Positions 20,760-32,753 of a stretch of DNA of 64,000 bases are shown piece by piece. The position numbers and the translations under genes are program-made. The number at the start of each line of letters is the position of its first letter. The first letter of the stretch is position 1. Source of the stretch: Platerodrilus igneus. Taxonomy: Eukaryota > Arthropoda > Insecta > Coleoptera > Lycidae. The notes under the pieces are model-generated. The model was not told the origin of the DNA, searched no databases, and worked only from the letters and a program-made list of their open reading frames with translations. The stretch spans positions 248,001-312,000 of the forward strand of contig JARFIW010000966.1 of assembly GCA_036346225.1 (NCBI GenBank). Reading direction: 5' to 3'.

Positions 20760-22434
20760 AATTCTGTTTCAATAAAAATAAACATTTTTGTATTAAAAGC
20801 AAGAACTAGTCCAACGGTCAATCCTATATGCTCACAGATTTGACCGATCCTTTTATTTAATTTTCTCAAAAAATCAAGTCGAAATCACAATAATCGAATG
20901 AATATATATTTTCAATTAGCTGATAATTTTTGATAAATTAAGTAAGGAAAAGTTTTAAAAAATATATTATTTCAGAAATAAATTTTTATATGATTGATAG
21001 CCAAATAACGGTTTTGGGTTTGCTGTGGATTGGTAGTTTCAATCTACTTTTGAAAAAAACCTAAAGTATTATAAAACAATGCTTACCGATTTATAAAACA
21101 TAGATCACAGAAAGCAATAAATGCACTCTTACGTCACTTGTCATTGTCACTAACTAACACACTTAAAACATCAACAAAATCTACCATCAACGATAGGCGC
21201 TACTTGTATGTATGACAACTAAAGCTCCACTGTGGATTTTATACCTTAAGAATTTGCTAGATGGGCAAAAATATGAAACATTTTTTGTAAAATATGCAAC
21301 AGGTATTTAAAATATATTTTATAATCATTTTGCTTTTGACCTTACTTAAGGTCGGTTGACGCAACTTTAACTTCTTTTCTGTTCTGTACTAATCTAAAAA
21401 GTTCTACATACCCTTCACAACCTAAATTTCTAATAATTTGACTAGCTTGGTGAAGGTCTTTCTATACTCTTCTATCTTTTTCTTATCTACCTGACTCTAC
21501 ATAGATATTAGCAACCTGATGGTTGTTAAAGAACTCCAACATGTTTACATGATTCCCATTTATAAAAAATGAAATATTACCTGGTTATCCCCTCCAAAAA
21601 AGGAAAACTGTTAAATTATATGTTATGGTAAAGCTTTAGCAACGAATCGCTGCTAACATGCCAGATAGCTAACTAATTGTGAGTTATGTCATGGAGACGC
21701 AGAAATTCAATTAGAGAAATGTTATTTTAGAACATGTAACAGTTTAAAGATAGTATACGCCTATTAAACCAGAAAAGCAGTTTCCATTGTCAGTGTGTTA
21801 AATTACCGCTTATCATTGTAAAATATTTCTTTTTTCAAGCCCTTCCTAGCAAATGTCTTGAACTTGGCTTGCACGTGCACCAGCTCTTCCTTTCAGCTCA
21901 GCTACAAATGATGTTAGGGATTAAATACTCACCACAATAGCACTCTGAGTCGAGCTATTATGTAAAGTATCCAATTCGCTTTTACAAAAGAGTCGTGACC
22001 GCAAAGGGAGCCAATCCTATAGAACATTCTCTAACACATTTGTTCTATTCGTTTTTTATAGAGCATAAAGCATACATTAGGACTGACCACATTAAAATGC
22101 AATATATTATATTTTACCCACTTAGATTTGTTCAGGCTAGCTTGAGGTTATAGAAACAATTTGCTGCCCTCCAGGCGTGTCGTCCGGGTGAGGTGCAACT
22201 TTTTACCATCGTCTTGTGCAGAACCTGGCATCATCCCAAGCAGGACCGCCTGTGTTCAAGATATATTGTGTCACCCGTACCAATCATATAGAAGGTTAAT
22301 AGAAAAATATTTTAATATTAGTAAATATAATAGCAAAACAATTTTTACAAATTAAAGGTTAAGTAACAATTAAATAAACATTCACTTAAAGAACACTAAT
22401 AATTATTCGTCGTTGTAAGGTTCACCATATATAA
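20760..22434. other. Unassigned AT-rich stretch
   Basis: No supported gene. Around 21,350-21,550 the minus strand weakly reads KDLHQASQIIRNLGCEGYVEL, which may be a LINE-related scrap. Confidence 0.3.
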
Positions 22435-22492
22435 AAGTTTAAATTTTAGAAAACTATTAATATATATTAATAGTTTTCTGAAATTTAAACTT
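22435..22492. repeat. 58-base near-perfect palindrome
   Basis: AAGTTTAAATTTTAGAAAAC and its complement surround TATTAATATATATTAATA with one mismatch. It overlaps the 3' end of the hAT relic II coding region. Confidence 0.85.
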
Positions 22493-24050
22493 AAATATAT
22501 TTAATGCATTCAGTATTTCTGACTTAATAGATATCATTGTCAGGTCAACTAAACGTTCTTGAAGCATTGTGGTCGTAAGGTGGTTTTTGATGAAGCGAAG
22601 CTTAGAGAACGACCTCCCAGCTGAAGCAACTGAAATAGGTAGCGTCAAAGTTATTCTTGGTGTAATTAGTGTATTAAGAAAGTAACTTTGTAGATCATTT
22701 TGTACCAAATAACAAAAAATACCAAAGGAGCTACTGTTATTTTCTAAACTACAACTAAAAGGGGCATCTATTTCTTCGAATAGTTCTGTTCTTTCGATAT
22801 CTTTCTCATTCTTGTCAATTAATATTACTTCTAAGTCTAGGTCGTGTTACTTCAAATCTGGTTCATTTTTAAATTCTGGTTTTCTGTATAAAAACCCAAA
22901 TCGTTCTTGCAGTGAGTTATTGGTCGTATCTAAAAGAGGTGATGTAAAAATTCCATTTTACATTCTTTTTTGGGTCATTTTCCATCTCATCTACACGATG
23001 ATAAACAAAATGGATCTTTTTCTTTTGACGTCTAATGGTTTCCAATAAACAAAATGCGGCATCTGTTTCAAGAAAATCAGCAATTTTTATAAGTTTCCGA
23101 ACAAATTCTTCTAAGCTGTCAGCTGTTCGTTTTCGCTTGAAATACGCTATTATTTTATTCGATAGCTCCAAGCACCACGTAATATTATTGGAAGTTTTTT
23201 AAACAGCTTACTGACTATATGAATCTACAAAAGTATGCCATACCATATTACTATGGAACATGTAAATATAAAAGCTTTAATTTTTTTCACACACGCTGAC
23301 TGGTGAAGAGTTTTAGTGTCTTTGCCATTGTCATCTAAGATCATGATTAATGTTTTACATATTGTTTTTAAACCGTGCCTCTGGGGTCGTATCTAATCTA
23401 TCCCACTCTCATATCGTTTGTCAAATAATGGTTTTATTGTGAAGTTATTGATGTTTTCTAAAACTTCCCAAGGTTGAGTTGAAGATGCAAAAAAGACGTA
23501 AAATTTCTTAACTATACAAAAAAAAACAACAGTTTGGAAAATTATTTACGAACAAATTTAAAGTGTGAGATGTGCATGGAACAAAAATGCTTTAAGGTTA
23601 GAATCCAAAATTATTTTTGCAGCCTGTTGCACTTCCGTTTCATATTTGATCCATTGCCATATCTTGGACAACGAATATTTTTTGCATTGCAATGTAGAGA
23701 TTCTAAATGTTTCTGAAGATCTTGAAATAAATTTTCAGATGTTGAACTAAATATTCGGCAAACAATAGGAAATGCTCAGAGATTTCTACAGTCTTTGTTT
23801 GAAAATTCAACTCAACAAAACGTAATATAGCTGTTAATTGTTTCTGGTGACTTTTGTCTGGTGACCAGTCCAAAATTATTGAGTAATATCTAGGACGTAC
23901 TATTTATTTTAGAATATGCTTTTTATTTGCATTTGCATGCGAAGCTATAATCTCATTTTGGTTCCTATCATCAAAATGTGGAGACGTTTCTGTAGATGTT
24001 TGAATTTTACGAATGTATTCATATAACGTTGCATTGAACCTTAATATCGT
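22457..24050 (-). pseudogene. ZMYM1-type hAT transposase relic II
   Basis: The C-terminal hAT dimerisation domain is clear at 22,457-22,708 (ITLTLPISVASAGRSFSKLR, then NHLTTTMLQERLVDL; the family usually has AERSFSKL). Upstream pieces in the same strand order include FCLLETIRRQKKKIHFVYHR (22,917-23,171) and RYYSIILDWSPDKSHQKQL with FVELNFQTKTVEISEHFL (about 23,710-23,880). These belong to the DUF4371-like core. Frameshifts and stops are numerous; non-functional. Confidence 0.7.
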
Positions 24051-24059
24051 TTCTATTGC

Positions 24060-25560
24060 TCATCATTATTAGGTCTTCAGTCCTGAAACTGGTTAGACGC
24101 GTACCCTCATTGTTTTCTATTCTAAACTAACCTACACATTTTCCTGAAATTTGCACAGTCCGCATCTATCACTATTTGATCTAGGTCTACATCTACCTCC
24201 TTTTTCCTATCTCCGCATGTGATATATCCCATACTACTCCCCAAAAATGCTTTAGGACGTATTCTGCCTTCTATTTCTCCTATTTTTTCCACAGATATCC
24301 CTGTTCCCCTACTATTTCTATAGCCTATTTGTTATTAACTTGGTCTGTTCATGCTATCATCCTCATACATCCGAAGCACAGCATTCCAAAGGCTGCTACC
24401 ATTTTTCTGTCTGCTTTTCCACTGCCCGTATTTCATAGACATAGTGTACTGTGCGCCACACCTATGCTTTCGACAATTTTCTTCTTGTTTATATGTTTGT
24501 TGTCCTTTATCATAGGCGCTGTTCATTCTTGTTAGATGCAGTTCGGTCGCTATCTATTGTTTTACAATTGTATACCCTATTTCTCCGACATTCGGTGGTT
24601 GTGAAGGGGCCAAGGTCCTGGGTTCAAATCCCGACACGGTCGACTGCTTGAAAAATGGCAGGTGAGCATTTTTTCACAAAAATTACGCCCTCGTTCGGAT
24701 GAGAGGTTAAATGGAGGTCCCGTGTGTGAGTGTTGTCACGCACGTTAAAGATCCCTACCTTGCCTGGAACGACAAGGGTTCGGCAAAATTCTAAATTTCC
24801 AGGCAACAAAAAACTCGCCTCCTGGCCAATGTAGTACCTTCGGGTGGAGCATTGGAAATGTAAATGAACGGTTGTGAAGGGGAATAAGCAGCTTGTGGCT
24901 GCCAAGTTCTCCCAGTACTTGAACATTTGCCGATTTAATTTTTTTTCCAATAAGTCTTTTCGTACCGTCGACATTAGTTGCAGGTATTTCACATGCCAAC
25001 ACCTGTAGTTGTTTATAATAATGATCAGATTTATCTGCGCTTATATTTTCATCATTAGGTTTTCTGTCTTAAAACTGGTTGGACGCGTACCTGCACTTAT
25101 TTATATTCTGAACTAGCTTACACAATTCCCTGAAATTCTCACCCAGCCTATATACAATTTGGTTCCCCTTCTATTGTTTTATAATTTCGTGCCCTATTGC
25201 AACGAGATTCAGTGAAGGGGGTTAAGCAGCTTGTGGCAGCCAAGATCCCCAGTACTTAGAGATTTGCCGAATTAATAATTTTTCAGTAAATCCATACACA
25301 CAATTAACATTATTCGAGAATATTGTCCAGCCAATACTTGTAGTTGCTTATAATAATCATCATGTTTAAGTACAGTTACTTTTTTCGTCATTAGTTTATC
25401 CATCTTGGGACTAGTTAGATGCGTACCTCCATTGATTTCTATTCTGAGCTAGCCTACACATTTTCCTGAAATTCCTACAGCCTACATCTTTCACTATCTG
25501 TGTGCAGTAGTCTAACCTAAGTCTACCTCTACTTCTCTTTTTTTATCTCTGATTCTAGTA
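24060..25560 (-). repeat. Repeated 3'-tail units of a LINE
   Basis: The block GTCTTCAGTCCTGAAACTGG...TTAGACGCGTACC...CTACACATTTTCCTGAAATT occurs three times (about 24,070, 25,050, 25,390). A second block ending in GCAGCTTGTGGCTGCCAAG and GTAGTTGYTTATAATAATSATC occurs at about 24,540-25,020 and 25,160-25,350. They sit downstream, in LINE sense, of the RT gene and probably represent stacked 3' ends. Confidence 0.5.
24597..24882 (+). mobile_element. SINE-like insertion with 13-bp duplication
   Basis: GGTTGTGAAGGGG at 24,597-24,609 is repeated at 24,870-24,882. The ~260 bases between are absent from the otherwise matching unit at 25,160-25,350. Inside are GGTTCAAATCC (24,621-24,631), a good pol III B box, and CACGTTAAAGATCCC. 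No clear A box, so a 5'-truncated tRNA-derived SINE is likely. Confidence 0.5.
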
Positions 25561-25849
25561 TATTTCGCACTATTCCCTTCATCATACGTCTGTAGCACCC
25601 TTATTCTAATCCGTTTGTTCTACTGTCCAGGCTTCACAGCCATATAGTGCTGTGCTCCACACATATGTTTTAAGCGATCTTTTCTTTGTTGTCTTTGAAC
25701 ACAGTAGTTGCTTTTTCTTGTTAAATGTAACACGATCTTGTGTTAATCTTTGTTTTATATCTTTTGCACTTTTCCCATCTTGCGTTATTTAACTTTCTAG
25801 GTAGCAGAAATCCTTAACCTCTTGTAAGTTCTTGTTACTTATTTGTATT

Positions 25850-28350
25850 TTTTTTTCATTTATTTTCCACTCCTTTGCATACTAGTACCTTAGTTTTATT
25901 TTTGTTAATTTTCATACCAATTCCCATATCCCTCTGTTAGAACCGTTTCTATTTCATTAGAAGCAGCTTCTAATTCTTCTTTGCTAGCTGCTAATACCGC
26001 TGTATCATCTGCAAATCTAAGCATATCAATTTTTTGTCCCTGCGTAGTAATTCCAAATATCTTCGTGCATTTGACAGTATTCATTGCCTCTTCAATGTGC
26101 AAGTTAAAAATTAATAGGGATAGGAGACATCTCTGTCTCACCCCTTCCCTAATGTTTACTTCTCTACGTTCCCGCTCTAATTCTTTTACTACTGTTTGTT
26201 CTTTGTATAAGCTATGTACTATTCGTCTATCCTTATAACTCGTTTCAATCGTTTTGAACATTTCGAACATTTTTTTCCATTTTACATTGTCGAATGCTTT
26301 TTCCATATCTACAAACCTTATATACACGCTTTCTCCTTTTACTATTGTTTTCTCTATTATCACTCTCAGAGCTATAATAGCCTCCCGTGTTCCACTGTTT
26401 CGCCTAAACCCAAATTGATCTTCTCCTAGTATCTCTTCAGCTCGTTTTTCTATTTGTCTTTGTACAATTCTAGTTGATATTTTTGACACGAGTGCTGTCA
26501 AACTTATTGTTCAAAAATTTTCACATCTATCCGCACCTTTCTTTTTTGGTATAGTTACTATGATATTACGTTTGAAATCTTTGGGTATCTCGCTTGTCTC
26601 GTACATATAGCTTACAATTTGGAGGAGACGTTCTGTTACTGCTTGTTCAGCGGTTTTTAGAGTTTCTGCTTGCACCTTATTTGTACCTGGCACCTTGCCA
26701 TTTTTCAGACACTTTAATGCTCATTCAAACTCATCTCTAAGTATAAGATATTCCAAGTCATCATTTTGAATGTCTGATTCTTGTTCTAATGCTGTTAGTT
26801 TCTCTCCTGCATATAAATTCCTATATATTCTTGCCATCTACCCACTTTCTCTACATTTTCTATAATGACGTTTCCTCCCGCGTCCTTTATATTTTCCTAT
26901 ACGGTTTTATATCCCTACAATTTATTCTAATTAGTTTGTATGCTTCATCTGTTCTTCCTATTTCCATCTTAGTTTGTATCTCTTTGCACTTTTCATCAAT
27001 CCATTGTTCTTTAGTTTTCCTGCATTTGCGAATAATTTCTCATTCTATGGCTTTGTATCTCTGTTTTTCTGTTTCGTCTGATCTATTTTTGTATTTTGGC
27101 CTGTCTTCTATTAAATTCAGAATATCCTTTGTTATCCGTGGTTCCTCATTTTCTTTGTGTGTATACCCCAGAATATCTCTGGCCGCCATGTTTAGGCTGG
27201 ATTTAATGTTATTCCATTCTGTTTCTACATCCTTAGTATCAGATATTTTCTCAATATCTTGTAGCAATTCATTTGATTTTTTCGAATCTTTCTTGAATAT
27301 CTTTATTTTTATCTCAAAGTCAAAGTGCCTTTTTCCGTTTCCTTTTTCAAATTTTTAAATTTAAGTGCGGCCTTCATAATTACGATGTTGTGGTCAGTGT
27401 CCATATCTGCTTCTGGCTAGCTTCTACAGTCTTTTACTTGATTTCTAAACCGTTGTCTAACAAGAATGTAATCTATTTGATATCTTCCTATCTCTCCTGG
27501 CATCCTCCACGTATATCGTCTTCTAGCATGATGTTGAAATAATGTGCTTGTGATGATTAAATTGTTCTTGTCGCAAAATTCTACCATCCTATTTCCCCTT
27601 TCGTTTCTCGTACCTAAACCAAATAAACCTACTACCGTGCTTCCCTACCCTCACCTACCACGGCATTAAAATCCTTCGTAATTATTAAATTTTCATGTCC
27701 TTTTACGTATCTTAATATGTCTTCGATATCTTTGTAGATGGTTTCTACCTTTTCGACACTGTAGCTAGAGGTGGACATGTATACTTATATTATTACTGTG
27801 TTTAGCGGTTTAAATATTAATCTAACCATGAGTACTCTCTTGTTCTTTTGTAAGTAATTTTCACACAGTATTTTATCCTTTTTCGCATAACTATCCCCAC
27901 ACCCCAATTTTCCTTCCTCCGCTCCAGTATGAATTACCCTGAAGTCTCCACTCCAAAAATCCCCCGCCTCTGGCCTCCGAGCATCGCTGATCCCTACTAT
28001 GTCTAGTACTAACCGATTCATTTCAAATTTTAGGTTCTCTAGCTTGCCTACTTGCTTCATACTTCTAACATTCCACGCTCCGACTCGCAATATGTTCCGG
28101 ACTCTTATTCTGGACTCTCCGGTCGCATCCTCCGAAGTAGTCCCCTCCCGAAAATCCGAATGGAAGACTATTTTAACTCCGGAATCTTTTACCCCAGAGA
28201 ATGCCCATCACGTTTTTTTCAATTTAAGTACGCTGTGTACTTGGGAGGTAATGTGGTGGTTTCCCGTTGCCTTCCACATCGCGGTAGTGTGTCTTAGACT
28301 GCCATACCGACCCCTATAGTCTCTGCCAATCTAAGTACCGAAAGAGCCGC
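25850..28350 (-). pseudogene. Non-LTR retrotransposon (LINE): endonuclease and reverse transcriptase
   Basis: Minus-strand LINE ORF, decayed. The N-terminal APE-type endonuclease begins RVGAWNVRSMKQVGKLENL (28,090) with IVGISDARRP and the SGDFRVIHTGAEEGKLGCG segment. The linker region ETEWNNIKSSLNMAARDILG lies at 27,040-27,267. The RT covers 25,905-26,693: IPKKKG, DQFGFRRNSGTREAI, FVDMEKAFDNV (motif A), GVRQRCLLSLLIFN (motif B) and FADD (catalytic motif C). Such proteins are often annotated craniofacial development protein 2-like. Stops and frameshifts separate the pieces. The exact clade cannot be assigned by eye. Confidence 0.8.
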
Positions 28351-28560
28351 TGCCTTCTTTCTATTCCTATTAAAGATTTTTCGTTATTTTGTTTAAACTG
28401 CTGATTTGATTCTCTACAAAAAAACTAAATTTTGCTTCGCTAGAAATTGTGTAGCATACGCAATTCGCACTATTAAATCATACCTGTGCTTTTTTCGCGG
28501 TGAAAGATTTTTGTCGTTGATTATCAATTATGTTTTTGCTGTTTAAAAAAAGTGTCGGCT

Positions 28561-28925
28561 TTACAAATGTTTTAAATCTATTATTGTGCTTTTGCTGTTT
28601 TCATGGTGCAATAACTCGAGAGATAAATGTTGCGAGTCATTTGTAACAGCTTCTGCGAAAGTATCGTTTTTTGAAGTAAATAGCTTGTAATTAAAGCAAA
28701 ATACACCATCCTTATGCACTAAATACAAAAGCCACTTCTTTTCGCATGTTTTACCGATTACCAAAGTGCACGAATAAAAATGATCTAAGAATTTTATGCC
28801 TTTCTAATTTCTAGATGTGGGTATGCTCTAACTTGAACAGAACCATTTTCAACAAAAAGTTGTCTTTCTGCTTGTAAAACTGGCTCTAGTCACTTACCTG
28901 GATCGTCACTTAAAGAGAGTTTGCG
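28561..28925 (-). pseudogene. ZMYM1-type hAT transposase fragment III
   Basis: Reads KKWLLYLVHKDGVFCFNYKL and NDSQHLSLELLHHENSKS, the TTF-type finger segment (the usual Cys is Tyr here). Upstream, LFVENGSVQVRAYP lies in a shifted frame. Only the N-terminal portion is present. Confidence 0.6.
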
Positions 28926-28929
28926 AAAT

Positions 28930-29842
28930 AGGTATAAGGTATACAACGTCATCACTATTCGTGCAAGTAACATGAATAGTAATCTGATTTGGTATATACA
29001 CTTATAATTGTACAGCGTTTAATTTATACACTTCATATTTCAATTCAAATAATTTATATCGATGGACATGTAATAAGTAAATTTATTTTAAATATTTTTA
29101 TAAGATGTATACCCTACTTACTATCGAAACCAACTTCCCTCTCCATCACACGTGCGTCTTTATGTAACTTACAGTAACTTCTAGAAAGATCTGAAAATTG
29201 GAAGTCGACCGGCTAGTGATACGATACAGGTGGCTTTGTTTGACGGCGGTATCTGACAGCTGCGCCTTTGTCAGTTGAAAACGGTTTCGATTTCTAGATG
29301 TACGGTGAATAAAAGCTGATGTATTTGTAACGTGCAATTTTTAATAGTTTAACATGTTACGCTTCTTCCCAATTAGTAAACACATTTCTACAAATTACTA
29401 TTTTTATATTGGGTATTTGTTGACTCCTTATGCGAGTGCATCGTATTAATTATAAATTGGATCGTTCTTGTCTAACCGCTGATAAACCGCTGTAATTAAT
29501 AAGTATTAGATATGATTGCGGCATTTCACGTTTTGTATGTTGCTTATGTTATTAACGAGGTCGAGATAAGAGTCGATACGCGGTGGGAAGTAACAACGAG
29601 TTGAGATAGATAGATGGGCGGTTGTAGTTTGCTCTTCGGGGAGATATATGTTAATTACGTTACGTTGTGAGTTTCGTGTTTGGTTTCCAGATATATTAAT
29701 TACAAAAGTTTACTGTTTGCTTTTGCTTTGAAGAGAGTGTGGAAAAACGCGATGTTGTTTGTTGGAGCCAAGCTCGTTTTTCACTAAATTAACTGTGATA
29801 AAATACAAAGAACGGTATATAATTTGTTATAAAGTGCTGATA
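28930..29842. other. Unassigned stretch left of the Gypsy element
   Basis: No supported gene. Less AT-rich around 29,560-29,700. It is continuous with the sequence at 39,555 if the Gypsy insertion is removed. Confidence 0.4.
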
Positions 29843-29846
29843 ATGT
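29843..29846. other. Target duplication ATGT, left
   Basis: ATGT directly precedes the left LTR (TGCTGCC...) and recurs right after the right LTR at 39,551-39,554. Four bases is normal for Gypsy/Ty3. Confidence 0.8.
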
Positions 29847-31543
29847 TGCTGCCGTTTTTTTTTTTTTCCTCTTACTTTATAATTACCACGCTCCAAGTTA
29901 GGTGTCTACAAAACAAAGTCTTCCGACGTAACTAGGGGTCTATTCCTTGGGTAGAGCTATGAGCAATGGGGGGGTAAGTCGAAATCTGTGGGGGGTTACA
30001 CTCAAACTAAAACAAACAGGCGCCACCAAGTCCAGATTGATTCATGTTAATGGCATGGCAAATTTCTGAGGGCGGACGTGGAGACCCAAAGAAAAAAAGA
30101 TTGCCTTCGCTGACAAAAAACCTGTCTTAACAGAATAAGACGCTGTTCCTGTAAGGAAGAATAATAATTAAGTCACATAGAAAATGGGAACACTGTTTGT
30201 GTCCCTCAAATATGCCTAAAAATGCAAAAAGGATATTTTCTACATAAGGGTAGCATCCAAATTTAATTCTTATTGCTTTTTGGTTGTCAGGTCTGATCAA
30301 ACTAGATCAGAATAAAAAGGCTTTAAGCGTGGATTAATAATTTACTAGAAAGAATTTTTTTGTTTCTGTAAATAAAATTCAATGCAATAAAATTAAATGA
30401 ATACTTGAATTACTTGAAAAATTAACGTAAGGTTTATCAACTTGATTCTTACTCAAATATATTACAACACAGTGTGACTGGTTACACTAATGTTTCCTAA
30501 CCCATTCAGATCTGTTTAGGTCAGTTACAAATTAATATACAAAAATTTCTCGTTAAGTTAAAAGTACTAAAATCGATTTGAAGTCGAAATGTTCACAAAG
30601 ATAATCTTTGTTTTTTATTTTTAATCAAAGGTGGTAGTAATGTAATACTAAACATCTGCTTGCAATAGTGCAATTGTTGACAGCATATTTCAAACAAACA
30701 AATGATGTAGCCGCAGCTGCTATTTTATGCTGAAGCCACGTGTTGTCACATATCTACTAAACTAAGTGAAATTTAAATTTGATATTGGATAAAACCAGCT
30801 TAGCAACAAATAAACTGAATAACAAATTCGTACTTTTATGTAACAAAACAAAATAACGTGCTTTCAGAATGAAGCACAGAAGAATTTCTTAATGCTACTA
30901 CGAACCAAACCCCGGGCTGCTTTCCTTGGCTAGATTGGGAACTGCATCGCCGTGCGGAATCTGCAACTAATTATTCCTGCTTTCCATCCAATAAATACAG
31001 GTGTTGGAGTGAAGTGGGTTTCTTAACATTGATTCAAATTCGTCTAATCTTAGCTGTAACTTTAGGTTTGCATTCCTAAGCCTTGCGTGTAGCTAATTTT
31101 CTTTACGTAGTTTTATAAGTTTTCGTTGCGTAGTTTGTAAGTCTTCGTTGCGCTAAACAAATTTTCAAATTAGATACTATGATAATGAGTATACATCACC
31201 AACCGTTACTCAGAAAGTGTGCCTCACAATTAATGCGACCCGCAGGTCACTCGCCATTGTCTTCCTAAACATGTTGTTGCTGCTTTTACCTATCGACGAG
31301 TGCCTCTCCCGCGTTCTTGCATGGTGGGAGGGTCCCGAGGGGGGTTGTCAATCTTTTCAACGCGCGTGCAAGTGGCTGTGAAATACACCGACATCCAAAA
31401 CAAATAGACTAACGACTCTAGATACTGTTTTAATGTAAAAATTTGATTGTTACCCGTATTACTACTTTAGTTAATAAAGGTGTTTTAATATTCGTTGTAC
31501 CTTTAATGAAAAGATTTATTAATTTGAAAATAAAATTGTTACA
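29847..31543 (-). repeat. 3' LTR of Gypsy element
   Basis: 1,697 bases, TG...CA termini (TGCTGCC / TTGTTACA). It differs from the other LTR by a longer T run, small indels and a few substitutions. Confidence 0.95.
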
Positions 31544-31556
31544 CTACCCGTTTCCT
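31544..31556 (-). other. Probable polypurine tract
   Basis: The minus strand reads AGGAAACGGGTAG immediately upstream of the 3' LTR, the position expected for plus-strand priming. Confidence 0.5.
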
Positions 31557-32040
31557 AAAAGAAAAAAAAATTTTTTTAAGGAATAAACTTCAAATATAAC
31601 AAATACAAAAAAAAATTTTTTTTATTTTTTTATTATAATTATACTAGCTTTTTCTATCTTCCTAATTATCAATGCAATTTTTATGAATCTATTCAAATGG
31701 GGGAGACAAATATTTACAAGTGCGAGTGTGTTGGTAACTACGTGTACCTGACGTCCATCGGGAGACAAAATCGGGGAGTCACAATCGGTATTAATCAAAG
31801 TTGGGAGGGGGTCAAATTAGAAAGTCAAACACTCCACGGGACAAAAAATTCAAATTCACAATAATTCTTTAACTTGAGGTTCTTACTTCTAACAAGGCTA
31901 ATATTTACTACCTGTAACCAAACCTTTTACAATTTATTTCAAATTCCACAAAAAAAACTTCACTTCCTGAAGCTCCATTAGCTCTCCCTCTACAAAAAAA
32001 AGGAATGCTTGCTCATCAAAACAGATCTATTCAACATTTA

Positions 32041-32280
32041 TTACAAAGGGATAATCAAAACTAAGGTCCCCTAACCATAAGGCTACTTAACAAATTCAAA
32101 TACAAAGTATCATCACTTTATTACAAAGAGATAATCAAAACGAAGGTAACCTAACCATAAGGTTACTTAACAAATTCAAATACAAAGTATCATCACTTTA
32201 TTACAAAGAGATAATCAAAACGAAGGTAACCTAACCATAGGGTTACTTAACAAATTCAAATACAAAGTTAAGCCAGATAG
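32041..32280 (-). repeat. Three tandem 80-base units
   Basis: TTACAAAGRGATAATCAAAA recurs at 32,041, 32,121 and 32,201 with an exact 80-base period. It lies in the noncoding segment between pol and the 3' LTR. Units 2 and 3 differ from each other by about one base; unit 1 is more diverged. Confidence 0.95.
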
Positions 32281-32753
32281 GGCTGCAATCTCCTACGCCC
32301 TACTGACTATCCTATCACTAAGTTCCAACAAACAACAGATCTCATTAGTGATGGACTAAATGGTGAGATTCACCAAGCCAACTTTTGACCTTATCAAACC
32401 AAAGAATTTCGAACGGTCAAAAAAACAAGGAAAAGAATAAACTAATATTCTCTCTACCTAGATATGTAGAAATCATGACTAACAATTAAATAGCCCACCT
32501 ACTTCTACATTGTAAAGATATCTGTTAAAGACATCTTCTAAACACATCTCCGAGTAACGCGCGAGCAAAAAGACCAGCGTGCACACCAAGGCACACCTCA
32601 AACCTACAAAACCTACAAAATCTCTAACCACTTATTTCACTTTTCAAACAAAAATACTCAAAATTAGTGAAACGACACTAAATCAAAAATCGGAATAAAA
32701 CAAAGCAAACCACTACTGTATTACTTAACGTCAAAGAGATGACCAGACCGGAA

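Noticed and set aside
24610..24660. tRNA gene
   Set aside because: Only a B box and poor T-arm pairing; no acceptor or anticodon stem.
26789..27358. 189-residue Leu/Phe/Ser-rich ORF on the plus strand
   Set aside because: Antisense shadow of the LINE coding region.
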